NCBI RefSeq assembly: GCF_001191005.1
Contig: NZ_CP012201.1
Location: 1,798,001-1,862,000 of the forward strand
DNA: 64,000 nt
Direction: 5' to 3'
Source of the DNA: Massilia sp. NR 4-1
GTDB taxonomy: Bacteria; Pseudomonadota; Gammaproteobacteria; Burkholderiales; Burkholderiaceae_D
The notes beneath the pieces are model-generated. The model was not told where the DNA came from. It saw only the letters and a list, made by a program, of their open reading frames with translations, and made no database searches. Positions 33,936 through 45,100 of the stretch are shown here, in pieces. Each line of letters opens with the position of its first letter. The first letter of the stretch is position 1. The translations under genes were made by a program, and so were the position numbers.

Positions 33936-36900
33936 ATGGCGATTCTTGAAAATAGCATCAACGCAGTGGAAGACGTGCTGGCCTACCTTGCCAGGTACAT
34001 GATCGGACGCGATTTGGCCAGCTACTGCGAGCTGACCACTGCCATCGGCCTGACCGATGAGGATCTGCGCCGCAATCCGGAACTGCGCTGTCCATACACA
34101 CTGGTCAGCGACGCCAACGAACTGCTGACGGTTTTTGAATTGCAGGGGTCCTATCAAATCCTCTCCCCGGAAGAGTTTGCGGAATTGATTGAAAACTTGC
34201 GTATCCGCCTCAATGGCTACCTGCGCCGTTACGGGCACTCCCTGACTTTCGGGTTTGAACGCGATCCGGAACGGGCCATCGACGAACTGATGCGGCTGGT
34301 GGAACCTCAAATCAATACTGCCCGCCGCACTGGCTTGCGCACCGAAGACATTATCCTCGACCGCGTGCGGCGAAACGCTCCGCTGGTGGTGTGGGAGCAG
34401 AACCTCCTTGTCGTCTATACCCACCTGAACATCATGGCAGACGAGGAGCGGAAGGCCGAACTGAAGAAGCGCTCGGCGGAAGCCGTGAAGCATCAACTGC
34501 CTAGACTCGCGTTCGCGCAAAGCCCCGCGTCCATTCTCATATCGATGAAATACCGCCACGATACGATGCTGGAGCGCCTGAAATTTGATTTCGAGCATTG
34601 TGGCCCCGAGGGGCGCCCTGGCATTCTTTTGCGCCAGTTGAGTGTGGATGAGGCGGTGCGTTCGGTGCGTATTATGGTCAACCGTGAGCGCACCTCGCAG
34701 AAATTCCGCCCCGTCCTGCTCGGCCAAGCGATCACACCACACGGCCGGGAGGATCCGCACGATGTCTCGGACCTTGCCGCACCGCTGCTGAGCTACCAAA
34801 TCTGCGCCAACGACTGCACAACGCTCGGTGGCCTGGTCGAAACAGACGGCCTTTTCCACGGCACGCTGACCATGGAATTGGGACCGCAAGACATGCAGGC
34901 CTTTTCCGCGCTGCTGGAATCCCTGGCGCGCGACATCCCATGGCGCATCCGCTTTGACTTGTGCCCGGGCGGCCTGGATGAAATGCGAGGAAGAACGCTG
35001 CTCACCACCTTTGTCGGGATGCTACCTGCGAACAAAGAGATCCGCCAGTCGTTGCTGGACCTCAAGGAACGCAACAAACGCGACGCTATCCTGTCATTGA
35101 AAGTGGCACTGTCCACATGGGCCTCCTCGCAGCAGGAGGTGCGGCGCCACATGGCCACGCTGGAGAAAGCCATACAAGCCTGGGGCACCTGTCAGGTCAC
35201 GTCATCCCATGGCGACCCGGTTGCAGCATGGTGTTCAAGCATACCTGCCTTCACGCATAAAAACGTGGCCAACCGCCAGGTGCCGCCCTTACCAGACGCC
35301 CTGGCCATGCTTCCCTTCGAACGCCCTGCCACGCCATTTGCCGATTGCGGCAACATGCACATGCGCACACCGGACGGGAAAATTTACTCAATACAGTTGG
35401 GGAGCCGGCTGCAAGACACATGGATTGAACTGCTGGCCGGCACACCCGGCTCAGGCAAGTCCGGCATGCTCAATACGATGGCCATGGCAACAGTTCACAC
35501 GGCTGGCGCCACACGCCTGCCTTTGTACACGACGGTCGAAGTCGGCGCATCGGCAATCGGTTTGATCGACATAATCCGCGACTCGCTTCCGCCCGGGCGT
35601 AAATCGGAGGCCATCTACCTGCAGCTCGAAAATTCGCAGCAATATATGGTGAACCTGTTCGACACCCAGCTGGGCGCGCGCTTCCCCACCCAGCAGGAAC
35701 GAGATTTTCAGATCGATTTTCTCAATCTTCTGTGCACCGATCCGTCAACGCGGCAAGTGCCATCGGACTGTGCACGCGCCAACGAAATGCTGGTCGATAT
35801 CGCTTACGAAGACCGGTGCAACCACTCCCCTCACCTATACGAACCTCAGGTATGCGCCGAAGTGGATCGTGTACTGGAATCGAGCGGCCTGCTGGCCGCG
35901 CATGACGCGGTCTGGTGGGAATCCACCACGTGGTGGGAAGTTACCGACTTGCTGTTTAAGGCTGGCCATCCCCGCATAGCGTCAATCGCCCAGCGCTATG
36001 CGGTCCCGGTACTTCCGGACTTCAATGCATACCTGCATAACGAATCGATCCGCCACCTGTTCGGCGACGCGCAGATCAACGGAAACGGCGAGCATGTCCT
36101 CAGCTACATGGATCGCTGCCTGGCGGTAGCCAGCAATACATATGCGTTATTCCAGGGTCGGACCCGCTTCGAGTTGGACAGTAATACCCGGGTGGTCGCC
36201 GTCAACCTGAACAACGTGATCGGCACCAAGTCGGCTGAGGGAGAATTGCGGACGGCCGCCATGTTCATGTTCGGCCGCTTCCTGGCGGCGCGCCACTATT
36301 TTATCCGTGAAACCACGCTGCTGCCGGTGGTGCCACCGGAGTACCGCAATTACCACCTGCAGCGTATTGCGGATGTCAAGCAGGAGCAAAAGGTTCTCGT
36401 ATACGACGAGTCGCATAACGCTGGGGGCTACGAGCCATTCATCGAGACGCTGATCAAGGATGGCCGGGAAGGTCGCAAATGGGGAATCCGCGTAGTTGCA
36501 TCGTCACAGTATCTGTCCGATCAGCCTCAGCGCCTGCGTGCGGCGGCAACCACCATTTTCCTTATGAGAGGCGGGAATACGCAGGACGAACAAATCCTGC
36601 AGCAGGAATTTCCGATTTCACGGCAGGCGATTGTGCGCCTTCGCCGCGAAGCCGTAGGTCCAGGACCAGAAGGCGTGAATTACCTTGCCCTCTTCAAGAC
36701 CAAGATTGGCTTTATTGCGCAAATACTGACCAATACGGCCGGCCCCATCGAACTGTGGGCATTTTCCACCACGCTGCAGGATGTGGCGCTGCGCGACCTG
36801 TTGGCCGAACGGATTGGCAGCAGCGCAGCGCGCATCATGCTGGCACGCCGCTTCCCAAGCGGCACTGCACTGCCCACCATTGATCGGATGCGGGCCGACG

Positions 36901-36977
36901 CCGCTGGCAACGACACAAGTTCCGCCATTGAAAAGCTGGCCAATACGCTGGCCGACGAATTCCTGAATTCCACTTAG
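33936..36977 (+). CDS. traU: DotO/IcmB/TraU ATPase of the I-type T4SS
   Basis: The ATG at 33936 (GGAGATCAAG before it) gives 1013 residues, normal for DotO. It carries a Walker A motif GTPGSGKSG near residue 502 and a Walker B with VLVYDESHN near 819, in the VirB4/TraU-type ATPase domain. The N-terminal half (from MAILENSINAVEDVLAYLAR) is family-typical. With DotB it powers substrate transfer at the inner-membrane base. No DotB homologue occurs in this window. Confidence 0.94.
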   Translation: MAILENSINAVEDVLAYLARYMIGRDLASYCELTTAIGLTDEDLRRNPELRCPYTLVSDANELLTVFELQGSYQILSPEEFAELIENLRIRLNGYLRRYGHSLTFGFERDPERAIDELMRLVEPQINTARRTGLRTEDIILDRVRRNAPLVVWEQNLLVVYTHLNIMADEERKAELKKRSAEAVKHQLPRLAFAQSPASILISMKYRHDTMLERLKFDFEHCGPEGRPGILLRQLSVDEAVRSVRIMVNRERTSQKFRPVLLGQAITPHGREDPHDVSDLAAPLLSYQICANDCTTLGGLVETDGLFHGTLTMELGPQDMQAFSALLESLARDIPWRIRFDLCPGGLDEMRGRTLLTTFVGMLPANKEIRQSLLDLKERNKRDAILSLKVALSTWASSQQEVRRHMATLEKAIQAWGTCQVTSSHGDPVAAWCSSIPAFTHKNVANRQVPPLPDALAMLPFERPATPFADCGNMHMRTPDGKIYSIQLGSRLQDTWIELLAGTPGSGKSGMLNTMAMATVHTAGATRLPLYTTVEVGASAIGLIDIIRDSLPPGRKSEAIYLQLENSQQYMVNLFDTQLGARFPTQQERDFQIDFLNLLCTDPSTRQVPSDCARANEMLVDIAYEDRCNHSPHLYEPQVCAEVDRVLESSGLLAAHDAVWWESTTWWEVTDLLFKAGHPRIASIAQRYAVPVLPDFNAYLHNESIRHLFGDAQINGNGEHVLSYMDRCLAVASNTYALFQGRTRFELDSNTRVVAVNLNNVIGTKSAEGELRTAAMFMFGRFLAARHYFIRETTLLPVVPPEYRNYHLQRIADVKQEQKVLVYDESHNAGGYEPFIETLIKDGREGRKWGIRVVASSQYLSDQPQRLRAAATTIFLMRGGNTQDEQILQQEFPISRQAIVRLRREAVGPGPEGVNYLALFKTKIGFIAQILTNTAGPIELWAFSTTLQDVALRDLLAERIGSSAARIMLARRFPSGTALPTIDRMRADAAGNDTSSAIEKLANTLADEFLNST

Positions 36978-36997
36978 CCGCGTCAAGGAGAAAAACT

Positions 36998-38209
36998 GTG
37001 AAGCCAGTCATTCCAATCCGGCGCAAAGTCCTGGCGTTCGCCGTAGGTGTTACTTTCATCCACCCCGCGCATGCCGCGTGGCCGGTGATTGACGCAGCGG
37101 TAGTGGCGGCCGTCAGCACCGTGAATGCTTCAATCACCGCATTAAATGCCAGTGTCACCAGTCTGCTCTATAACATTGGAACGGCCATCAATCAGAACGG
37201 TCAGAAAACCGTCAGCACCATCGAAGCAGCATCGAAAATCCAGCGCGACTTCGCCACCGTGCAGGAAACCAACCGCCGCCTGGAGGACGCGCGCCAGCGC
37301 TATGATATTCCAGCCAGCATCTGCGCCGAATCCGCAGCCGGCGGCGCCACCGAAGTGATGCAATCTGCCACCAGCGCCAGGACCGGGCTGCGTCCAGGCG
37401 GCGGAGCAGCGATCTCAAGTTCCGCCATTGCCGGCGCCATCAACAAGCCGCCGGTAACCCAGGAAGCCGACGCGGCGCGCGCATCACATATTCATACCAA
37501 ATACTGCGACACGGACGACTATGCGGCATACGGCGGCGCCAGGGCTTGCCCAGCCATATCCCCCAATATGCCGGGCGCTGACAAGCGCTTTGACACGATT
37601 CTCGATGGCGCCGGGCCGGAGGCCAAGCGTCCCGACCTGACATTCAGCCAAGAGCAGTCGGACGTGGCGCGCATGTACATACAAAACTCCGTACGGCGCT
37701 CCGTCGGACCACAATTGCGCAAGGCGGAAGCGGACACACCGGCAGGTATACAGTATGTCGGCCTGATGAACCAGTACAACGCCATTATCTCGGCCGCCGC
37801 TGAACCTCAGGAACAGCGCATCGCAGACAGCCAGCCAAATCCCGCCACCAGGGCGCTGCTGGCAGACGCGCTCACCACGCCGTCGGCAAACGCCTATTAC
37901 AGGCTGATTGCCTCTCCCCGCGCAAAGGTGGTGGGGATGATGTCCATGCGCGAGTTCGAGATGTTCGAGGTCGGACGCCGCTATGCAAACACCGACTACC
38001 AGACCGACCTTCAGGCCATGAGCGGTGACAACCTGCTGCGCGAACTGATACGGGTAGTCTCGTTGAACAACTGGATCGCCATGTCACTGAAAAATGAAAT
38101 TCAGAAGGGAAATATGATCGGCGGCCTCACGCTGGCCAGCGCGGCGCGCCGGGAATTCGAACCGATACTGCATCAAAAATACCAATCGGTGCCCGGACAA
38201 TCTAAGTAA
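36998..38209 (+). CDS. traW: TraW-like secreted conjugal transfer protein
   Basis: The GTG start has AAGGAG 7 bases upstream. The 403-residue product has a signal peptide (VLAFAVGVTFIHPAHA-AW), a coiled region (TVSTIEAASKIQRDFATVQE), several cysteines (ICAES, KYCDTDDYAAYGGARACPA) and the C-terminal signature MSMREFEMFEVGRRY typical of IncI TraW. It is periplasmic. The cysteines may need the thioredoxin-like TrbB encoded at 50540. Confidence 0.85.
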   Translation: MKPVIPIRRKVLAFAVGVTFIHPAHAAWPVIDAAVVAAVSTVNASITALNASVTSLLYNIGTAINQNGQKTVSTIEAASKIQRDFATVQETNRRLEDARQRYDIPASICAESAAGGATEVMQSATSARTGLRPGGGAAISSSAIAGAINKPPVTQEADAARASHIHTKYCDTDDYAAYGGARACPAISPNMPGADKRFDTILDGAGPEAKRPDLTFSQEQSDVARMYIQNSVRRSVGPQLRKAEADTPAGIQYVGLMNQYNAIISAAAEPQEQRIADSQPNPATRALLADALTTPSANAYYRLIASPRAKVVGMMSMREFEMFEVGRRYANTDYQTDLQAMSGDNLLRELIRVVSLNNWIAMSLKNEIQKGNMIGGLTLASAARREFEPILHQKYQSVPGQSK

Positions 38210-38244
38210 CTGAAGACCGTCTTGTCAGGATAGCGAGGAAGCAA

Positions 38245-38799
38245 ATGAACCATCGAAATATTGCGCGTGCCCTCGGACACGGCCTGCTGCACATTATCTG
38301 GCCTTGGGGCGCCATTAAGAACTCCCTGAAGCATTTTAGATCTGCAAAGGATTCCCACGCAAAAAATCTGGTCTATATACGTGATCTATACAGGCAATCA
38401 CAAAACAAAATCGGGCGCGAAGAAATAGCCCCGTCTTATGACCACCACATTTCGTTTGAGGATGCTCTTACCAGTCACCCAGAACCCGAGCAGCATTTGG
38501 CGCACCTGAAGCGCTATTACTTGCTTCAGAAACGTCTCATGCTGGCTACAGGCATTGTGGTCTGCGTAGCATCGGTCTGCGCCATCGCAAATGGCGATTG
38601 GTTAGCCATCGCAACAATCCTTTCAAGCGTACCCTTGTTCCTCATGGGATCCTTTTCTTCAACATTCCGCCTGTGGCAATTGAGAAGCCGGCGCTTATCA
38701 CGTCAAGAGCATGGCGGTGTTGAAGACTTCATACGTGACAATCCGAACTGGGTAGCACAAATCCTAAATCCAGAATTCACTACGAGATTTGGGGAGTAG
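38245..38799 (+). CDS. traX: TraX/IcmV-like inner-membrane protein
   Basis: The 184-residue protein starts with an amphipathic region (ARALGHGLLHIIWPWGAIKN) and has two adjacent membrane helices near residues 98-135 (MLATGIVVCVASVCAIA and IATILSSVPLFLMG). ISFEDALTSHPEPEQHLAHL is the IcmV/TraX-type motif. Position directly before traY agrees with IncI plasmids. Confidence 0.8.
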   Translation: MNHRNIARALGHGLLHIIWPWGAIKNSLKHFRSAKDSHAKNLVYIRDLYRQSQNKIGREEIAPSYDHHISFEDALTSHPEPEQHLAHLKRYYLLQKRLMLATGIVVCVASVCAIANGDWLAIATILSSVPLFLMGSFSSTFRLWQLRSRRLSRQEHGGVEDFIRDNPNWVAQILNPEFTTRFGE

Positions 38800-38803
38800 C
38801 CAA

Positions 38804-40954
38804 ATGAGACCGCAAAGACTCGCCCAGCTATTCCTGATCTTTCTTGCCTTACCAGCCATTGCCAGTGAAGGCACATCGCTGTCGGCGATCGCGGAGGCAG
38901 CAAGACATTCCGGGGACAGGAGCAGGCAGGCACTGGTTTCTGTGTTCGGTGAAGTGGTCAATGATCCGCTTGCCGCCACCGGCGGTGGCGACACTGTTCT
39001 TGCATCGCTGTTTCAAATTACGAATGCCGCGCTCTTGGTAGTGGGCGCTCTGTTTGCAACCTATGTGGGATTCCGCAATCTGACAAAAATAGCGCATGAC
39101 GGCGCGCTGTTCGACAGAGAGCAGCACACGCTGTGGGCTCCTGTCCGTCTCGTCTGGGGCGTTATTTCACTGGTGCCGACGAAAAATGGCTGGGCGCTCT
39201 GTCAATTGCTGATGCTATGGGCTGCGTCCCTGATGGGCGTTGGCATCGCCAACATGGCAACGGACAGCGCTCTCATGGCCTACAAAGACGGAAAGGATAT
39301 GGTCGTGCAACCCGCCATGCCCAGTACAATTTCAATTGCCCAGTCTATCTACGAACTGAACCTGTGCATGCATGGAATTAACGCCGGCCTGTCAGCGACT
39401 GCCAGCGAAGGCGGCTTCGAGTTTCCAGACGAATACGTGCAAGACTTTCGCATACCCAACGGATTTATTCTTCGCAATCGCGCAGGAACCAAGGTTTGCG
39501 GAGGGGCGACCGTGGCCCCGGAACTCCTTGAGGCACGTCCCGTCTCGACCTCCTGGTTTGGCCCCTCGGTGGATGCAAGCCCGATCTACAAAGCACATGC
39601 AAGTGCTTTGCTGGCCATGCAGACGACTTTGCGTGAAGACGCGTTGAAATTCACAAACGCAGTCGTCGAGTATGCCGAAGGTGCCAGCACTGCTTTACCG
39701 GACCCAAACCTGGCTATTACTCATGCCGCGCTTGAATATGAAAGTACAGTGCGAAGTGCCGCCCGAACACAAATGAAGGATGCAAGCGTACTCACGGACG
39801 AGTTAAACAATAGAATCAAGGATGCCGGCTGGTGGAGCCTTGGCGCCTGGTATCAGACTTTTGCGGCAGCAAACAGCACTCTTTCCGACGCAGTTGCGGG
39901 TAAAGCGCAGATCAATGGGGAAAGCCTAGTCGGTGACACTGGTACTGCAGCTATCCGCAATTCCATTGCTAAGGCCTACAAGACGAAACAGGCTTCGAAC
40001 TCCGCCACCTCTCCCCTTGGCGGAATGGCCAGTACTGGCGCCACCGACACCGGCAAGTTTGTCGGCTCCATCTTTTCAGCCCCTGGACAAAGGCTGCTGG
40101 CTTACCTAACGAGCCCGGACTTTGGCGAAGCGGGCGTTGGCACGACAAACCCACTTATCAAAATGAAAAATATCGGCGACTACACGCTGATGACGGCCGA
40201 GGTCGCGACAGGAGCATATGTGGCCCTCAACGCCGCGCTGGCCGCCGCGAAGGGAACATTGGCTGGACATGCAGTCGATCTGTCCACTGGCGCAGGATCG
40301 TTCGCGCAAGCTGCAATCAACGCAATCCAGCCTTTTTTCTGGATGATTGTTCTGCCGCTTTATTTGCTCGGCGCAGCCCTTTCTGTTTATCTGCCGCTGG
40401 CTCCTTTCATTGTCTGGTTTGGTGCGATCATTAACTGGCTGGTGGTCGTATTAGAAGCAATCGTCGCGGCGCCATTGTGGGCGATAGCACATCTGGACGG
40501 ACAAGGTGAAGGGATGGGTAGCAGATCCGCCCACGGCTACCTATTCCTATTGAATTTGATTGCCCGTCCATTCCTGATGGTGGTGGGATTCTTTGGTGGC
40601 GGTGCTTGTCTGGTTGTCGGGGGCACTTTCCTGAATCAGATATTCGGGGTCGCCGTGGCTAACGTCCAGTTGAATTCATTCACAGGCTTAGTAAGCCTGC
40701 TCGGCTTCCTTTACATCTATTTCAGTATCGGCGCAAACCTCGTTCACCGGTGCTTTGGCCTGGTCTTTATCGTACCTGACCAGGTTATCAACTGGGTTGG
40801 CGGGGCTGTCTCCAGCCATCTGGGAAGGGACACCAACGAATCGGTAAGCAGTTCGGTCAACATCCTACTCAACCGACTGGACCATATGCACAAGTCTCCA
40901 TTTACTCCAATTTCCGGCAACAAAGACAAACCCGGAGATGGGATTAAACGCTAA
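38804..40954 (+). CDS. traY: DotA/TraY polytopic membrane protein
   Basis: The ATG at 38804 follows GGGGAG. The 716-residue protein has a signal-like N-terminus (LAQLFLIFLALPAIASEG), a membrane region with the DotA motif HTLWAPVRLVWGVISLVPTK, a large periplasmic loop (about residues 160-470) and a C-terminal block of four to five helices (FFWMIVLPLYLLGAALSVYL onward). DotA/TraY is the signature polytopic protein of I-type systems. It closes the recognisable tra block. Confidence 0.93.
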   Translation: MRPQRLAQLFLIFLALPAIASEGTSLSAIAEAARHSGDRSRQALVSVFGEVVNDPLAATGGGDTVLASLFQITNAALLVVGALFATYVGFRNLTKIAHDGALFDREQHTLWAPVRLVWGVISLVPTKNGWALCQLLMLWAASLMGVGIANMATDSALMAYKDGKDMVVQPAMPSTISIAQSIYELNLCMHGINAGLSATASEGGFEFPDEYVQDFRIPNGFILRNRAGTKVCGGATVAPELLEARPVSTSWFGPSVDASPIYKAHASALLAMQTTLREDALKFTNAVVEYAEGASTALPDPNLAITHAALEYESTVRSAARTQMKDASVLTDELNNRIKDAGWWSLGAWYQTFAAANSTLSDAVAGKAQINGESLVGDTGTAAIRNSIAKAYKTKQASNSATSPLGGMASTGATDTGKFVGSIFSAPGQRLLAYLTSPDFGEAGVGTTNPLIKMKNIGDYTLMTAEVATGAYVALNAALAAAKGTLAGHAVDLSTGAGSFAQAAINAIQPFFWMIVLPLYLLGAALSVYLPLAPFIVWFGAIINWLVVVLEAIVAAPLWAIAHLDGQGEGMGSRSAHGYLFLLNLIARPFLMVVGFFGGGACLVVGGTFLNQIFGVAVANVQLNSFTGLVSLLGFLYIYFSIGANLVHRCFGLVFIVPDQVINWVGGAVSSHLGRDTNESVSSSVNILLNRLDHMHKSPFTPISGNKDKPGDGIKR

Positions 40955-40964
40955 GGAACTTACC

Positions 40965-41495
40965 ATGCCCAGCACTTTGCATAGACTGTACAGATTTCAC
41001 AATGGCGTCGCCGGTCTGCTGCTGTTCGCGGGCATCATCTGCATCCCCTGGTATCTTTGGGCGGCGTTCGAATATCTGGAACATAGTTACAACAGCTTTT
41101 ACTATGCCCAAGTGATGGGATCAGTGGGGAAATTTATGTTCCCTGCGATTGTCTATGGATTTACTTTTGCGTACCTCAATATGAAACGCACAACCAACGC
41201 CATCGCAGCCACCAAGCCCCCGGGCTTCACCCCCGGCTACGAAATCCGCTGGGGAGACAAATACTTCGGCGTCGCCCGCGACCGCAGCTGCATCGTCATA
41301 GTCGATATGCCGCGCCAATACGCAGCATGCAAACCTCTCAGCTTCCTCCAGAGCTACATCATCCAACAGGCAAACGTCCAATCGACGCTGACCTTGCAAT
41401 TTAACGACTTCGACTATTCCAGTCTCGAATTCCCGGTTGCGACCAAAGCAACCGAGGCCATCGCGGCGAAGCTCAACTTCGCTGCCTGGTCATAA
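40965..41495 (+). CDS. membrane protein downstream of traY, unknown
   Basis: The ATG at 40965 (AAGGAAC upstream) gives 176 residues with two N-terminal helices (LLLFAGIICIPWYLWAAF and FMFPAIVYGFTFAYL) and a cytosolic domain (GYEIRWGDKYFGVARDRSCI). In IncI plasmids the gene after traY encodes the entry-exclusion protein ExcA. Position and topology would allow that role here, but I see no sequence proof. Confidence 0.6.
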   Translation: MPSTLHRLYRFHNGVAGLLLFAGIICIPWYLWAAFEYLEHSYNSFYYAQVMGSVGKFMFPAIVYGFTFAYLNMKRTTNAIAATKPPGFTPGYEIRWGDKYFGVARDRSCIVIVDMPRQYAACKPLSFLQSYIIQQANVQSTLTLQFNDFDYSSLEFPVATKATEAIAAKLNFAAWS

Positions 41496-41528
41496 CCTTA
41501 ACGCTTGTACCTATAGGAGGTAAAGGCC

Positions 41529-42089
41529 ATGGATACCCAGCTTTATCAACACGACAATCCCGGTCGGTCCCATTTGGCCCGTGAGTTCGCCGAGTACATC
41601 AAAGGCCAGCACGCCGCACAGGCAGCTGGCCTGTACATGAACGCCAATTCCACGGTAGACACCAATGATTACGAGGAGCCAATAATGGTGCGCTCATTCT
41701 GCTACCGGATCATGCGCACAGCCTGCCTCCGTAACGGGTGGACAGATGACCACAATAGCGACTTTGTCAGCGCCACCACGGCCCACCGATGGGCAGCCCT
41801 CGATGCCATGGATTTTCGCAACCTGAACCGCATCGACCGCAATTTGTCCATACACTGCGCGGAAATCATCTGTTCCAACCCGTCGCCGTTCTACCAAAAG
41901 GCCATACAGGCCACCGCATCAGACGTGCTGGATATTGCCCACGCCGCTATACGTGCAAACCACGCGCGACGCCGCCCGCAACCCGTGCCAGCCAGCGATA
42001 GGCAAGGCGTACTAGCCATTCCCCTGCCAAAGAACGATCAGCGTTTGGCGCTTCGTCTGTTTTCCACACAGCATTCGCATCAGCGCTAA
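41529..42089 (+). CDS. hypothetical protein, 186 residues
   Basis: A strong AGGAGG site precedes the ATG. The product is soluble and helical, beginning MDTQLYQHDNPGRSHLAREF, with a conserved-looking core (MVRSFCYRIMRTACLRNGW) and a basic tail. No family recognised. It is the last gene of the tra operon before the palindrome at 42090. Confidence 0.65.
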   Translation: MDTQLYQHDNPGRSHLAREFAEYIKGQHAAQAAGLYMNANSTVDTNDYEEPIMVRSFCYRIMRTACLRNGWTDDHNSDFVSATTAHRWAALDAMDFRNLNRIDRNLSIHCAEIICSNPSPFYQKAIQATASDVLDIAHAAIRANHARRRPQPVPASDRQGVLAIPLPKNDQRLALRLFSTQHSHQR

Positions 42090-42117
42090 ATTTTGCATTA
42101 TATATATTATGCAAATT
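42090..42117. promoter_or_regulatory. transfer-module palindrome, site 2
   Basis: ATTTTGCAT-TATATATATT-ATGCAAATT, with a 10-base AT-only spacer and a TATTAT -10-like hexamer (42105-42110) merging into the right arm. It lies only 13 bases before the polyvalent gene start, so it overlaps the promoter and 5' leader. Confidence 0.82.
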
Positions 42118-42130
42118 CTTAGGAGGAGAT

Positions 42131-45100
42131 ATGCAGACTGCCTACCCCACCAATGATGAACCCTTCGATAGCATCCCCGGTGATGCGTCAGATGCCGCGG
42201 TTCACAACCCACTGCGCTGCGCCCGTGAAGACCTCCTTGCCCGCGCCTCTGCCACTTACGCATTGGTCCTGTCTGCACTGAAGCCTGGCCCGGATGTTTC
42301 CGCATCCCAGATGCGCGAACATTTTACCGAACAGGTACTGGATCCGGAACGCTACCACGAAGTGGCCGAAGCCGAAAATCCCGCTGGGTTGCGCGTTGGC
42401 GACCAGGTGCTGCGCGCAGGCCATGGCGATGCCTTGCACTACGTCACCAGCATTGTTTCCGAACGGCTCGACGGCACCGACGCAATTCTCGTTCGCACCA
42501 TTTCGCCGGTGTCATATGGCGGCTGGTGCGAAATCGGGGCAGTCCACCGTCCGGATCAGGTGCCGTCAGCCACAGAAACTCTCCCGGCCGGCGTCACTGC
42601 GCTCCCCCCAACGCCCGCAGAAATCGGCGCCACATCGCACTTCGCCACCACCGTGGCAGCCGCTGTCACTCCCGCCGGAGCGGAAGCGGCCCAGCTGCAG
42701 GATGGCAGCCCATTAAGTCCCTCCATCGCTGCCGCCATGAAATGGGGATTTACCAGTTCTACTTCGGAAGACGGCACATACGTGGCCCCGACCCGGTTTC
42801 CGTCGGCATCTACCTTTATTGACTTGTCCGAAGCGGGCTGCCGCGTCGCTATCGATATCGCCCGCGCGCCCAACGGCGCCTGGGCCAGCGCCGTCATCGC
42901 TTCCGACAGCAAACTTAGCTTTGCGACGGAACTGGCGCCAACCGATGCATGCGTCCAGCACCCTACCTTGCATGCGGCCGTACAGGCGGCGGTACGCCTG
43001 CTCAAACGCCACCTAAACCGCCACGTCTACGACGTGGTCAGGAATGCTGCCGAGTACCGGTTGGGCACCATGACGCGCAGCAGCCTATCGGTGCGGGAGC
43101 CAACCATCGTTTCGCAGGCCAAAGCACTGGCAAGGGCTTACATTGCCGCTTCGGGCGACTTATTCGACACGTCCGATATACGGCTACTGAACGGCCAGAC
43201 AAACCAAAGCCAGCGGGCGGAGCTGCTGCGCATGCTCAATGAAAATGCGACCATTCCGGAAAAAGCTGCCACGATGGAGGTCTTGCTGGAAGCCTTCTAT
43301 GATGTAGCGGGAATCCGGCAACCTTACCAGCAGCATTGCCAGCAACTGCTGGCCCAATGGCTTACTGCACCAGATGGCGAGCCTCCTCTTGCTGCCCACG
43401 CTGGCCCACCGGCAGCACCGGCCGACGCAATGTCCGGCAGTGCCGCCGTCACGAGGTGGGTGCGCGAACAAATCTATGCCGACCGACGCTTTACTTCCGG
43501 CGAACTGTTTGCCGTCGCAGCTCAGGCTTATGGCTCTCCCTTGACCGCCGGCGGCTACTCTTCGCGCGACATCTACGACGCGATGGAAGCTGGACTGCAT
43601 CTGGCCATCATCGATGCCGGGTTGTCGCCAACTGGCACCGCCCCGGAAGCTGCCGCCAGCCTGGAACGCATCAAGCACATGCTGGCGTGCCTACCAACGC
43701 AAAGCCGGCGCACGACCGGCAGTGAGGAATTCGATCAGTATTCCACGGTGCCGACACTGGGCTTCATCGCGGCCTGGGCTGCCAACTTGCGCAAGGACGA
43801 CATCATGCTGGAACCCTCTGCCGGCACCGGCGCCCTCGCCATCCACGGCGAAATGGCCGGCGCGACCGTCATCATCAACGAACTGGCCGCCGGCCGGGCC
43901 GACGTGCTGAGCCATCATTGGCCACAGTGGCGGCAGTTCCGGGAAGACGGAGAACAGTTGCACAATATTCTTCCGCCAGACATACAGCCCACCGTGATCG
44001 TCATGAATCCCCCTTTTAGCCGGACGGGCGGCCGCCTGCAAGGCGAGCGCAGCAACAAGGTGATCCAGGCACACATGCGCCAGGCGCTGGCACGCCTTGC
44101 GCCCAGCGGTCGGCTGGTTGCCGTCGTCAGCGAAAGTTTTGCACCTCACCGGCCCATGCATCGCCTGTTGTGGCACGAGATTCTCGAGGAAAGCTCACTG
44201 CGGGCCAATATCAAGGTGCCGGGCAAGTTCTACGCCAAATATGGCGTCTCGGCCGCGGTACGCCTGATCGTTCTAGACAAAACCGGCCCTCATTCCGGAC
44301 GGACCTTGAATATGGACGCCACTGCGTTGGTGCCGATCGTCTCGCAACTGGAGAAAATACGCCATGACCGCCCCATCCTCACATCAGCCACCGCACAACC
44401 CCGATCCCCTGAACCAAGCGGCACAGGCGATCCTTCCGCCGGACGCGAGCTACGGGAGCGAAGCACCACTGGTATCGCTGTTGAGGCTAGGCCTGGAGAG
44501 TGGCCTGCTGATCAAACCAGCCAGTCCGGCTTGCCCGGACCAGGAGCAAGTCATCGACTGGATCGACCTGCTGTCACGGGCGGAGCACAAAGCAGTGGCA
44601 GCATTCCTGAACAACCCCGAAAGGCTGTCCGGCGAGGAATGCTATCTCAGCCCAGAAATGCTGATGGCGGCGAAGACAGCGGAGGAAGCGGCAGCCATCG
44701 TGCTGGACGCCCTGGTCAACAGCCTAATCGTGCGCCGCCGGCCATAGCCGACATATCCGTCACTGCTTTGCAGCCAACCGCCAGCCTGTCAACCGCCGCG
44801 CTATCGGATGCGGTCTATGAACAATACCTACCGCAGCGCATGGCGATCCCCGGCGCGCAGGCGCATCCCGGCAAGCTGGTGCAATCGGCCGCCATGGCGG
44901 CAGTCTTGCCGCCCGCCCCAACCTACACGCCCAACCTGCCCGCCACGGTAGTTGATGAGGCCCGCCTGTCGCTGGCACAGCTGGAAGCCATCGTTTACGC
45001 CGGCCAGGCTCACGCCCGGCAACTGCCGAACGGGGAACGTCAGGGCTTTTTCATCGGCGATGGCACTGGTGTCGGCAAAGGACGGGAGATCGCCGGCATC

